From Planctomycetaceae bacterium (lineage in GTDB: Bacteria > Planctomycetota > Planctomycetia > Pirellulales > Pirellulaceae): 39,517 nt of DNA. Location: NCBI GenBank assembly GCA_002724245.1, contig PBOG01000145.1, positions 1 through 39,517 on the forward strand, in the 5' to 3' direction. The notes beneath the pieces were generated by a model. That model searched no databases and was not told where the DNA came from. It worked only from the letters and a program-made list of their open reading frames with translations. Shown here one piece after another: positions 1 to 8,606 of the stretch (position 1 is the first letter of the stretch; every line of letters begins with the position of its first letter). The translations under genes and the position numbers were made by a program.

Positions 1-2
1 AG

Positions 3-1064
3 CGCGCCTACCAGATCAGCCAGGAGTTGATCGAGAAGCTGGTCGTCAACCAGCAGTTGTCCGCGGCCGCCGCCGCAGATCACCTGAGCGGTTTGCAGGA
101 TCGTTTTGTGAACCACAGGGATTCTCGCGAGGCGTTCGATGAGAACGACCCCGCGGCGCGTCGGGTCGCCTTTGCCAGGGCCGCCCAGGAGGTTCAGGAG
201 CAGCTTGCCACTGGTGAGCTCACCCGGCGACAGGCGGGGCGACGCATCGACGCTTTGAAAAAGAAAATGCTTGATCAGGTGGAAAAGCGCGGTGACGACC
301 GCCTCAACCTTTTCAACCGGGCCAAAGCTGAGCTCCAGGAGCTGGTTGGTGTGGGCAAACTGAAGAAGGAGCAGGCGGACCAGGAGTTGGGTGAGCTGAA
401 AAAGCGGCTGTGGGCTGAGAAGGCGAAACCGGGGTGGGGGGACAAACAGGGTCCCCGCGGCTTTGATCCCCAGTGGCCCAAGCGTCTCGCCTCCGCCCGA
501 CTGGCGGTGCACACGGCCCAGCTGGGGCCACTCGATGACCGGGTGGCTCGACGGCTGGCACTGGCCTCCAAGGGGGTGCTGCAGCAACGGTTTGAGACAG
601 GGGTGGAGTCAGCAGATCAGGCACCGACAACGGTGCGGCGCCAGCCGGATGACGAGGACCGATCCAGGGGTCGCGCGGCTGCAGTCAGCGATGATGTGCT
701 TCAGCATCCGCTTTACCAGCGGACGCTGCGGCGGTTCCTCTCGGCAGAGGTGCTGGCCCGCCAGCAGGCGCGCCGCGAGTCTCGGAAATCGTATCAAATC
801 CAGGCGCTACGGCAGCTGGCGGTGGCGGCACTGGACGCCCATTTGTTATGCGATGAGTCGCAGCTTCAACAGCTTGAGGTGGCCGCCGCCGAGTTGACCC
901 TGCCCAACCGCCAGGGGGCGGTACCTGCCGCCGCGCGCATGCTTGCCCAGCTTTCTCGGCGGTTGGAACGCGCGTCGCTGCGACCTGAGCAACAGCAGCG
1001 TTTGACGGCTCTTTGCCGCTGGCTGGAGATCAATGATGTTGACTTCGAAGACGATGAAAAGTGA
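3..1064 (+). CDS. Alpha-helical hypothetical protein, 5' partial
   Basis: The reading frame is open from the first bases of the window, so the true start lies upstream; a TTG at 27 is the first start-like codon inside. The visible 353 or so residues are rich in Glu, Arg, Ala, Leu and Gln and look like long amphipathic helices or coiled coil. They include a Lys/Glu-rich stretch (about 95-140), a Pro/Gly break near 145-155, and a second helical block from about 235 to the end. No signal peptide or membrane segment is visible, but the N terminus is missing. The stop at 1062-1064 lies just before the start of the next gene, which suggests one transcript with the two exported proteins downstream. 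I do not recognise the family. Confidence 0.75.
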   Translation, partial: RAYQISQELIEKLVVNQQLSAAAAADHLSGLQDRFVNHRDSREAFDENDPAARRVAFARAAQEVQEQLATGELTRRQAGRRIDALKKKMLDQVEKRGDDRLNLFNRAKAELQELVGVGKLKKEQADQELGELKKRLWAEKAKPGWGDKQGPRGFDPQWPKRLASARLAVHTAQLGPLDDRVARRLALASKGVLQQRFETGVESADQAPTTVRRQPDDEDRSRGRAAAVSDDVLQHPLYQRTLRRFLSAEVLARQQARRESRKSYQIQALRQLAVAALDAHLLCDESQLQQLEVAAAELTLPNRQGAVPAAARMLAQLSRRLERASLRPEQQQRLTALCRWLEINDVDFEDDEK

Positions 1065-1095
1065 GCTGCTCGCCAGGCCCCAGGAAATGCGAACG

Positions 1096-2232
1096 ATGAC
1101 AAACGCTGTGTCACCAAACACCCGGGTTTCCGATCGCCAGGCGGTGCGGCCCGTGCCGCCTGGTGTTTTCCTGGGCAGAGTTGCCTGGGGCAGTGTGGTT
1201 CTAATCGTGTGGGCGGTTTGTGGCGCAGTGTGGCCGGCGGCGGCGCAAGGGCCCGGTATTCGCTATGGGCGTGGTGTCCCTTCGGCGGTGCGGGTGATCA
1301 ATGAACGGAGTTTGCGGTATCTGGCCAATACACAGCGGGAGGATGGTACCTGGTCGGGAGCCCAGAGTGGCCCTGGAGTGACCGCGATTTGTGTGATGGC
1401 GTTCATGGCCAGTGGCGAAGATCCAGACTTCGGTCCGTACGCGGAGAACCTTCGCCGGGCCGTGCGCAGTATTCTTTCCAATCAAGATGAAGGCACTGGC
1501 CATGTCAGTGGACCCGGACACGGGCCGATGTACCACCATGGCCTGGTCACCCTGGCGCTGTCGGAGGCTTATGGCGCTGTGGATGATCGCCGGTTGTGGG
1601 CTCAGACGGACGTGCCACCGGCGCGGCGGCGGACGATTGGCCAGGCGTTGGAGCTGGCCGTACGTTGTACCCTGACGGCCCAGGAAAAGAACCAGTGGGG
1701 TGCCTGGCGTTACTCTCCGGAGTCGTCGGACGCGGACACGACCGTTTCGGGCACCGTGTTGATGGGCCTGTTGGGTGCCCGCAACGCCGGGATCGAGGTA
1801 CCCAACCAGGCAATCGACAAGGCGCTTGATTTTTTCCGTACCAACACCATGCGCGATGGCACGGTCTCCTACCAGCCTCTGCAAAATCATGGTGATGGGA
1901 TGACCCGAGCGGCCATCGGAACACTCGTGTACGCAATTGCGAAACGAAAAGACTGGCCTGAATACGAGGCGACGTCACAGTTTATCCAACGACGGATTGA
2001 CCGTGATACGAATGAGCACCCTTTCTACCACCGCTATTACATGGCGCAGGCCTTGTTTCACAGTGACCTGGAGACATGGCAGGCCTGGAACCGGCGGACC
2101 GTCGAACGTTTGCGTGAGATGCAGCGTGAGGATGGCAGCTTCACCAGCTCGCATGGCCAGGTTTACGGAACCGGTATGTCGGTGCTGGCGCTGGCGCTCA
2201 ACTATCGCCTGTTACCTGTTTACGAGCGCTGA
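1096..2232 (+). CDS. Exported prenyltransferase/squalene-oxidase-repeat protein
   Basis: After a hydrophobic export signal (about residues 27-51, ending near AAAQG) the protein has repeats of the alpha/alpha-toroid type seen in squalene cyclases and prenyltransferase beta subunits. Examples are LRYLANTQREDGTW, a central NQWGAWRYSP segment, and REMQREDGSFTSS near the end. The Q-x-x-DG-(S/T)-(W/F) signature recurs. Known cyclases carry a DxDD or similar acid motif; I see no clear one, so enzymatic activity is uncertain and a binding role is possible. Homologs are common in planctomycetes. I chose the ATG at 1096 because AGGA lies about 10 bases upstream. In-frame ATGs at 1033, 1054 and 1087 are alternatives, and the first two would overlap the upstream gene. 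The next gene begins 14 bases after the stop. Confidence 0.8.
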   Translation: MTNAVSPNTRVSDRQAVRPVPPGVFLGRVAWGSVVLIVWAVCGAVWPAAAQGPGIRYGRGVPSAVRVINERSLRYLANTQREDGTWSGAQSGPGVTAICVMAFMASGEDPDFGPYAENLRRAVRSILSNQDEGTGHVSGPGHGPMYHHGLVTLALSEAYGAVDDRRLWAQTDVPPARRRTIGQALELAVRCTLTAQEKNQWGAWRYSPESSDADTTVSGTVLMGLLGARNAGIEVPNQAIDKALDFFRTNTMRDGTVSYQPLQNHGDGMTRAAIGTLVYAIAKRKDWPEYEATSQFIQRRIDRDTNEHPFYHRYYMAQALFHSDLETWQAWNRRTVERLREMQREDGSFTSSHGQVYGTGMSVLALALNYRLLPVYER

Positions 2233-2246
2233 AATTGAGGGACACC

Positions 2247-4886
2247 ATGGGTTGTGATTTCCAGCGAATGACGATTGCTTTGATCTGCCTGGTGGCAGGC
2301 CCGGCGCTCTCTGGCTGGGCCCAACAGGCTGCCGTGGCACCCGGTACTGCACCGGTTGATGCAGCCCAGGCCAGGGCGTCGCAGTCCCCGGAGCCGGCGG
2401 CGTTTTTGCGCTGGAAGAACGGAGATGCGCTACCAGGTACACTCCTGGAAAGCCAGCCCGGTCAGATCCACTGGTCGTCTCCCTTGTTTGCTGATGACCT
2501 GGTGATTGATGTAAAAGCGCTCGATTCGATTTTTTTTCCCGAACGTCTGCTGCCACCCAGTGAAGCGTTTCGCGTGGGGACGGTCTCGGGAGATGTCTGG
2601 GTGGCCGATCTGATTGGCGCGGACCAGGAGACTTTCTTGTTTTCCAGTAAGCGGCATGGCCAGGTACGGGTCCGCCGGGACGCCGTGCACACGTTAGATC
2701 GTCAGCAACACGCCAACCTGATTTTCGAAGGGTCGCAGCTGGCGCAGTGGAATTTGGACCAGGATGGGCCGATAAAACGCATGACCTACAAGGTGTATCA
2801 GGGAGAGTGGTCGCGGGTCAAATTTCCCGATTTCACCCGGCTGGTGCCGGTTGCCGAAGGTGCCCAGGCCGCGGGCTGGTTGGACTTGCAGCTGGCCAGG
2901 AAAGAAGACAACTTTGGTATGGTGTTTGAGGGGCAACTGGAAACCGAGTCTGCCGGAGACTACACATTCGAGTTGAGCTCGGACGACAACGCGAGGCTCC
3001 TGGTCGATGGTCGTCTGCTGGCCGAAACTTCGCCGGCCCGACCGGCAGAAACACGCCTAGCCTTGACCGCTGGCTCGCATACATTGCGGGTCGAGTTTGT
3101 CGAGTTGCAGGGGACGCAGCGATTATCTGCCTGGTGGAGTGGTCCCACGTTCCAGCGTCGGCCTTTGTTTGGCAACAGTTTGACGGCTGCCTGGCGACGT
3201 GCGCCGGGAGGGCATCCGCAGACCGAGCGTGACCGTGCCAGGCTTGCTCGGGACATTGAGTTGCCAGTGCGTGTGGAAGTCGATTTAGAGTTTACCTCGA
3301 GCGAACAGCCACGCTTTGTCTTGATTCTTGGTCGAAAGCGCCAGCAAGCGGTTCGACTGGAGACCTGGCAAGATGAACTGGTGCTTGTGCAGGGCGATCT
3401 GTTTGAACCCGTGCTCACGCTGGCAGAGGGCCAACGTGATGTGCAGTTGCGATTCTCGTTGGATTCAGCGGCCGGTGAGATCAATGTGAATGATGCTACG
3501 GGGGAGTTGCTGGCAAAGATCGAAGAAGTGCAACCACTGGAGGCGTCGTCGTCGATTGCGGTCCACAATCGGGGCGCCGATTTGACGCTCCGGCGTTTGC
3601 GATTGAGTCGTGGCACTTCGAACGCAGGCCAACCGCCGCTCGATCCGTCGAAAGAGCGTGTACACCTGATCGAGGGACAGGTACTGTACGGGACGTTACT
3701 GGTCGATGAAGCGGGGGCATACATCCTGGGTGCCGATCAGCAGAGGCAATCGGTCGACCTGGCGCAGGTCGCTCGTATTGTCCGCCCGGGTGGCCGTCTC
3801 ACCGAGCGCTCCGAGGGAGGTGAGTTGTCCTATGCTGACGGGGTGGTGCTGCGTGGCCGTGTAGAGCAGTTGACCGCAGAGCATGTCGTTTTGCGTACGG
3901 CGTTTGCCGAGCAGCCGCTGCGCTGTGCCCTGGCCGGCGCCGCGGCGCTGCAACTGGCCACAGCGGGGTCCTCGAAACGGCCTGGCCGCAGCCTCGACCA
4001 GCTGTTCTGTAAAGCGGGACGCGTCCATGGACGATTGGCTTTCGCTGCCGATGGATCTCCCTTCCGCTGGTATCCCGAAGGGGCCCAGGCATCAGTACGG
4101 TTGGCGGGGCAGGGCGGTGCGCGCCTGGAACGGAGCCGCAGTCATGTTTCTACCAAGAAGGCGTTTGATACCGAGGCATTTCCACACGTGGTCTACCTCC
4201 AGAACGGCGAGGTGTTGCCGTGTCTGATTCAGGCGTACGATGCGCAGACTCTCACGTTTCACTCGCCGTTTGTGCGCGGCCGCTCGATCGCTGCGGAGCA
4301 TGTCAAAGGTATTGAGTTTTCCAGGATTACAGAAAGACTTCGCACGGCGGTGAGTGGCATCCTGGCAAAGATGTTTTCAGAAGGCAACGACCGGGAAAAG
4401 AACGAAAAATTAGCACGCGCACTTACGGTGCCGCGGTTCAGCCGGGAAAATCCACCGAGTCATATGCTGGTGGCCAAGACGGGTGATCTGAAGCGGGGGA
4501 CGTTGCTCGGCATCCAGGGGCAAACGTTGCGGTTTGAATCCAAGTTGCGCGAGCTGTCGGTTCCCCTAGAGCGACTCGCGCGAGTGATCCGGATCAGCCC
4601 GCTGACGGGTGGAGAGAACGACCCCGGCGGCGTTGCAGACACGGCTCAGTCGATGGTTCGTGCGACGCTGGCGGATGGTTCGATGTTCCTCTTTGAAGTG
4701 GTCCAGTCACAGGCCGAACAGCTACAGGGGCGTTCGCCACTCTACGGTGCGCTGACCCTCCCCTGGCCTCAGGTGAAGCGTCTGAACTTTGCCGAGTTTG
4801 AGGTCAATCAACGGAAATTCGCTTTTCGGGACTGGGTCGTTCAGCCGGCGCAGGAGCCCGAGTTTGAGGAACCGACTGGTCCCTAG
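2247..4886 (+). CDS. Exported PA14-domain protein with recurrent beta modules
   Basis: An 879-residue protein with a signal peptide (about residues 8-26). A PA14 domain, a beta-barrel carbohydrate-binding fold, is visible at about 177-303, with DYTFELSSDDNARLLVDG and a later SAWWSGP. A second beta-rich region follows at about 335-455. Around these lies a module of about 40-45 residues that seems to occur seven or eight times, beginning near residues 55, 109, 475, 528, 588, 650, 744 and 807. Its pattern is roughly NGD-x-LxGxL, then a strand ending in S-P-(L/F), then a hydrophobic strand ending in I-x-F or similar. The ATG at 2247 is preceded by GAGG with good spacing. Third in an apparent operon. 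Likely surface or periplasmic binding; substrate unknown. Confidence 0.85.
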   Translation: MGCDFQRMTIALICLVAGPALSGWAQQAAVAPGTAPVDAAQARASQSPEPAAFLRWKNGDALPGTLLESQPGQIHWSSPLFADDLVIDVKALDSIFFPERLLPPSEAFRVGTVSGDVWVADLIGADQETFLFSSKRHGQVRVRRDAVHTLDRQQHANLIFEGSQLAQWNLDQDGPIKRMTYKVYQGEWSRVKFPDFTRLVPVAEGAQAAGWLDLQLARKEDNFGMVFEGQLETESAGDYTFELSSDDNARLLVDGRLLAETSPARPAETRLALTAGSHTLRVEFVELQGTQRLSAWWSGPTFQRRPLFGNSLTAAWRRAPGGHPQTERDRARLARDIELPVRVEVDLEFTSSEQPRFVLILGRKRQQAVRLETWQDELVLVQGDLFEPVLTLAEGQRDVQLRFSLDSAAGEINVNDATGELLAKIEEVQPLEASSSIAVHNRGADLTLRRLRLSRGTSNAGQPPLDPSKERVHLIEGQVLYGTLLVDEAGAYILGADQQRQSVDLAQVARIVRPGGRLTERSEGGELSYADGVVLRGRVEQLTAEHVVLRTAFAEQPLRCALAGAAALQLATAGSSKRPGRSLDQLFCKAGRVHGRLAFAADGSPFRWYPEGAQASVRLAGQGGARLERSRSHVSTKKAFDTEAFPHVVYLQNGEVLPCLIQAYDAQTLTFHSPFVRGRSIAAEHVKGIEFSRITERLRTAVSGILAKMFSEGNDREKNEKLARALTVPRFSRENPPSHMLVAKTGDLKRGTLLGIQGQTLRFESKLRELSVPLERLARVIRISPLTGGENDPGGVADTAQSMVRATLADGSMFLFEVVQSQAEQLQGRSPLYGALTLPWPQVKRLNFAEFEVNQRKFAFRDWVVQPAQEPEFEEPTGP

Positions 4887-4956
4887 GTGTGCCGCAGTCT
4901 GTTGCCTGTCTGAGTCGGCTACGGACGGACTGCTGGACATGGCAATGCAGCCCGGT

Positions 4957-7581
4957 CTACCAGCGGTAGCGGATGCCCGGCACGGATTTCTGGTCAACCG
5001 CTTGCAAGAACGCCTGGGCCCGGTCTTCCTGGCCTGGAAGCTTTCCCGCTGCGAGCATGCTGCGGACCGATTCTGCACCGCTGCTGGCACGCACTCCAAG
5101 TTGGCTCAGGCAGATGAGCACCTGTTGCCTGGTGGCGTCGTGGGAACGGGCGGGGTTGAGCAGCTGCAAGAGCGCTGCCAGGTCCGCCTCCGCGCCCCGC
5201 ACCCAGCACAAAGCGTGGAGAGCTTCGATACGGTCTGAGCCGTTGTGCAGCCGGGCGTATTGTTCCAGGGCGTCGATCGCTCCATGGGCCGCGGGGCCGA
5301 TGGCGGCCAGGGCACGCAAGTGACGGGCATCCCAGCTGTTCTGGAGTTCGAGCAGCGTGGGGACCGCGGTGCGCGCCTGTGGCCCCAGGTCGGTGATCAG
5401 ACCAAGTCCCGCAGCGCGGCGGGTAGGATCCGTATCCCGGAGTAGGGCGATGGCTTTGGGAACAGCGATTTGGGCGCGTGTTCCGAGGGCTGCCAGTAGT
5501 TCGGCCGCCATGTGTACGAGGCTGGCACGCTCATCGGACAAGGCGACTGCCAGTGGCGCCACCACCTGAGCAGCGGACTGTGAAGGTATCCGCAGACCAC
5601 TGCGGGTGCGCGGACGCAAAGGACAGCCGATTTCCCCGAGCGACAGAATGGCACCGATGCGCAGATAAAAATCGGGATGCTTCAGTAGGGCTGCGATTTT
5701 CGGAACCGCGGGCGCTGCGGCGGGACCAATGGCTTCCAGTGCGCGCAGTGCGGGGACGCGCAGATCCGGGTCCTCCAGTGCCTGGGCCAATGGTTCGGTA
5801 GCGGCGGCAGCCTGGGGTCCCCATTCAAAGAGCGCCCAGGCCGCTGCCCGGCGCTGTTCCAGCTGGCCAGCCGCCAGACCTGCGATACAGTGGGCCACGG
5901 ATTTGCCGCGATAAGGGGCCGCCTCGTCCCGAGCGTGCCTCTGTGGTGGACGGGTTGTGCTGTCGGCTGGACCCAATGTGCGGACATAATGTGCGGCTCG
6001 AGAACGAATTCGATCGAATTCTTCGATCGCCAGTGGACGACCTGCCTCTACCTGGTGTGGTAGCGTTGCAATCAGGCGCTGTCGCAGAGATGCCAGCCAG
6101 GCCGCCGCTACCTGAGCCTCCGATTGATTGGGATCCCGGGCAATCGCGTCTTCCAGCATTTGCAGATAACGGTAGTCATCAATGCCTTCCCGGCGCGCTT
6201 CATAGCCCGTAACGGGGTGAGGCCGCGGATCTTGTGGCGCGAACCACGCATGACGGTGATGTGCATGGTGATACGCCCAGACCCAATTGCCGCCCAATCG
6301 ATGTGTCCAAGTGTAGAACCCGGCGTAAAATCGCTGGCGCAACGGACTGAGATCCTTACGCCAGATGCGGTAGGAATACGTCCAGATGCGGGTACCGCGG
6401 CGCTGCGCTTCACGTTGCATTTCCGCAGAGAGCTCTCCGTCCATCACGGTGAGAACGTCGCACAGGTCGCCATAGCCGTAGGCAGCGGTCGCATCAAGAT
6501 CCACGTTTACGCGCAGCGGCAGCCCTCGCAGCTGTTGCAACTGTTTTCTGACAATCGCGGCATCGCGGGGATAGGCGGGTTCATCGGTGCCGAAGACAAC
6601 CAACTCGGGCCAACCCTGTTCCTGACGTTTGTGATTCAACCAGCGTCCGGCGGCGCGCAATTGTGGGGCATCCAAATCGCCTGGGATACCGCCGCAGATC
6701 ATGCTAGGAATCGCGGGATCCAGTAGACCGGCTGCTTGTGCCAGTGGCAGCAATTTCTCCAGGGCCGGGCTATTGGTTGGTGGCAAGTTGGCAAACGTGG
6801 CAGCCGGATAGAACCAGCCGGCGTTATGTCCGTGTTCTGCCATGTCTCGGTACATGGCCAATACCAGCTTGTGGGGTGTGTCTAATCCACCGAAGCGGCG
6901 AGGTAACATGTCTTCGCGAAAAAACATGCCGAAGGCTGCCCGGGGACGTTGCAGCTGGAAATCTCGCACTCGGATTTCCAGAGGTAGTTTTGTTGCAGCT
7001 TGATCTGCGGGGGTGATCCGAATCAAGCCAGGGTGTATCCCCGGCCGCGTCTTTGAGTCGGCGTGAAAGGTAATCCAGAAGTTGACGCTTTGACCTGCAG
7101 CTAGCGCCGGAAAGACGTCTCCGCGCTGCAAGTGCACCTGGCTGGGCATCCAGCGTGCAATGCCGTCACCCTGTTCGTAGAGCTCGACCAGTTGGTCCTT
7201 GATGTCCGGGAGTACACGGTGGTAGATGGTGGCTTGCAGGTCGCATTCCACCGTGATCCGGATCTGTTTGATTTCAGTGGTAGTCGCGTGCACACCAATC
7301 TGAACGGACTCGTATTCGTCTTGAGCCAGTGTACAAGAGATATTCTGCAGCTGGTCGGCTGCCGCCGGAATGTGGGCTGGCGTCAAGTTCTGCAGAGTGC
7401 TGTGGCGGAAAATAAGGTAACTCGTGTTCCCAGCATCTGGCGTCTGTTGCCCGCTGGCTGGTTCGAGCGACGCGACAGACAACCAAATCATCCCAGTCGA
7501 GAGCAGCACGCGGAAGCAGCGATGGTCGTGATTGATGGCAGGCTCCTCGGCGCAAGTTTGCTCGTCGACTGCGTTTCGCAA
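4957..7581 (-). CDS. Exported DUF4091 protein with C-terminal HEAT repeats
   Basis: The first 500 or so residues form a DUF4091-type glycoside-hydrolase-like region: a beta-sandwich N-terminal part, a barrel-like part with the acidic motif FGTDEP, and the REGIDDYRYLQML signature that closes these domains. From about residue 565 the protein changes to Ala/Leu-rich HEAT-like helical repeats (for example LRALEAIGPAAAPAVPKIAALL). HEAT tails are often fused to planctomycete exported enzymes and probably mediate protein contacts. The signal sequence is preceded by 20-30 hydrophilic residues when counted from the TTG at 7581, so the real start is probably further in. A GAGGAG Shine-Dalgarno lies six bases before an ATC codon at 7536. 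Other options are GTG 7509 and ATG 7491. It converges with the PA14 gene. Confidence 0.8.
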   Translation of the reverse strand: MRNAVDEQTCAEEPAINHDHRCFRVLLSTGMIWLSVASLEPASGQQTPDAGNTSYLIFRHSTLQNLTPAHIPAAADQLQNISCTLAQDEYESVQIGVHATTTEIKQIRITVECDLQATIYHRVLPDIKDQLVELYEQGDGIARWMPSQVHLQRGDVFPALAAGQSVNFWITFHADSKTRPGIHPGLIRITPADQAATKLPLEIRVRDFQLQRPRAAFGMFFREDMLPRRFGGLDTPHKLVLAMYRDMAEHGHNAGWFYPAATFANLPPTNSPALEKLLPLAQAAGLLDPAIPSMICGGIPGDLDAPQLRAAGRWLNHKRQEQGWPELVVFGTDEPAYPRDAAIVRKQLQQLRGLPLRVNVDLDATAAYGYGDLCDVLTVMDGELSAEMQREAQRRGTRIWTYSYRIWRKDLSPLRQRFYAGFYTWTHRLGGNWVWAYHHAHHRHAWFAPQDPRPHPVTGYEARREGIDDYRYLQMLEDAIARDPNQSEAQVAAAWLASLRQRLIATLPHQVEAGRPLAIEEFDRIRSRAAHYVRTLGPADSTTRPPQRHARDEAAPYRGKSVAHCIAGLAAGQLEQRRAAAWALFEWGPQAAAATEPLAQALEDPDLRVPALRALEAIGPAAAPAVPKIAALLKHPDFYLRIGAILSLGEIGCPLRPRTRSGLRIPSQSAAQVVAPLAVALSDERASLVHMAAELLAALGTRAQIAVPKAIALLRDTDPTRRAAGLGLITDLGPQARTAVPTLLELQNSWDARHLRALAAIGPAAHGAIDALEQYARLHNGSDRIEALHALCWVRGAEADLAALLQLLNPARSHDATRQQVLICLSQLGVRASSGAESVRSMLAAGKLPGQEDRAQAFLQAVDQKSVPGIRYRW

Positions 7582-7733
7582 TAGCTGTCGTTATGTCACA
7601 CCAGCGAGAAGATGTAAACGTCCAACGGGTTCTCATTTTGCGTCAGCGAGTCCCCTGACCTGGTTTGCAATGGATCGGGCGGCTTTGGTGTTTTCGGGAC
7701 CGCTCAAGACATAGAATGAACTAGTCCTGTGCG

Positions 7734-8504
7734 ATGGTGACCCGATTTGAGAAACGGTGGGCAGTTGCGATGCAACAAGGCGATGACAACATTGTGGTTT
7801 TGTTCCAGGGTGGTCGATTACCCAGTTGGGGGCAGTTGAGCGTTGAGGACCAGAATCGGTTTTCTCAAACCCACGTTGATCTGATGTTGGCGGTGGCCCA
7901 GAAGCACCAGATGACGCGGTTAGAAGGATTTCGTTTGATTGGACCGCAAGACGTCTGGCAGCGTTTCTGGTTGATCGAATTTCCCTCGCTGGCAGGGGCT
8001 GAGAACTGGATCCAGGCGGAGATGGCGCCGCCGTATGGACGCTACGGTTATTACCAGTATTACCTCTCCAGGAAGTTGGAACCGGAACGGTTTTCTGCCT
8101 GGGTCACCGACCCCGCGCCACCCGTGGTGCCATTGTCAGATGACCCCCACACGATTCCTGAACTGAAGGTCGATACGGGTAGTGTTGTCGTGTTGATGTT
8201 TGCGCGTTATCGAGCGGGAGCAGAATCACTGACACCGCAAGAGCGGGGTGATGAACAGCACGTCGCATTGATGACTTCCCTGGCGCGCCAGTATGGCTTG
8301 ATGCGGCTGGAGGCGTTTCAATTGATCACACCGCAGGAGGAGTGGCACCGAGCCTGGGTCATTGAGTTGCCGACACTGGAAGCTGCTGAAGCGTGGATTG
8401 CCGGTGAAGAAACGCCGCCACACGGCGCGCATGCCCGCCGGACGTATCAGCTCGCGCGACGTTGGGCCCCAGAGTATTGTGCCAGCTGGGCACCAACTGC
8501 GTGA
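7734..8504 (+). CDS. Tandem ferredoxin-like (YCII/NIPSNAP-like) two-domain protein
   Basis: A 256-residue cytoplasmic-looking protein made of two similar halves, about residues 18-120 and 147-250. Matching segments show an internal duplication: MTRLEGFRLIGPQDVWQRFW against MRLEAFQLITPQEEWHRAW, and AENWIQAEMAPPYG against AEAWIAGEETPPHG. Size and predicted strand-helix pattern suit dimeric alpha-beta-barrel folds (YCII, NIPSNAP or EthD-like), where two domains would form a pseudo-dimer; this fold assignment is inference. The start could be ATG 7734 or ATG 7770, and no clear ribosome binding site distinguishes them. It is divergent from the DUF4091 gene across about 150 bases. Function unknown. 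Confidence 0.7.
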   Translation: MVTRFEKRWAVAMQQGDDNIVVLFQGGRLPSWGQLSVEDQNRFSQTHVDLMLAVAQKHQMTRLEGFRLIGPQDVWQRFWLIEFPSLAGAENWIQAEMAPPYGRYGYYQYYLSRKLEPERFSAWVTDPAPPVVPLSDDPHTIPELKVDTGSVVVLMFARYRAGAESLTPQERGDEQHVALMTSLARQYGLMRLEAFQLITPQEEWHRAWVIELPTLEAAEAWIAGEETPPHGAHARRTYQLARRWAPEYCASWAPTA

Positions 8505-8541
8505 GGGTGCAAGGGATTGGATTCGACGGTGGAGTACCACG

Positions 8542-8605
8542 TTGACAAGACCGAATGTTGACAAGAACGAACGATGACAAAAGCGATCGTTGAGGGGAAC
8601 GCAGC
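8542..8605 (+). repeat. Decaying tandem repeat, 16-bp unit
   Basis: Units begin at 8542, 8558, 8574 and 8590. The first two (TTGACAAGACCGAATG and TTGACAAGAACGAACG) differ at two positions. The third matches the first at 11 of 16 positions, and the fourth matches the second at 10 of 16. The array runs right up to the chosen start codon at 8607, and the fourth unit supplies its GAGGGG ribosome binding site. Confidence 0.6.
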
Positions 8606-8606
8606 A

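Noticed and set aside
2960-3724. A 254-codon minus-strand frame opposite the PA14 gene
   Set aside because: Ser/Arg-rich composition typical of an antisense frame, with no domain or plausible start.
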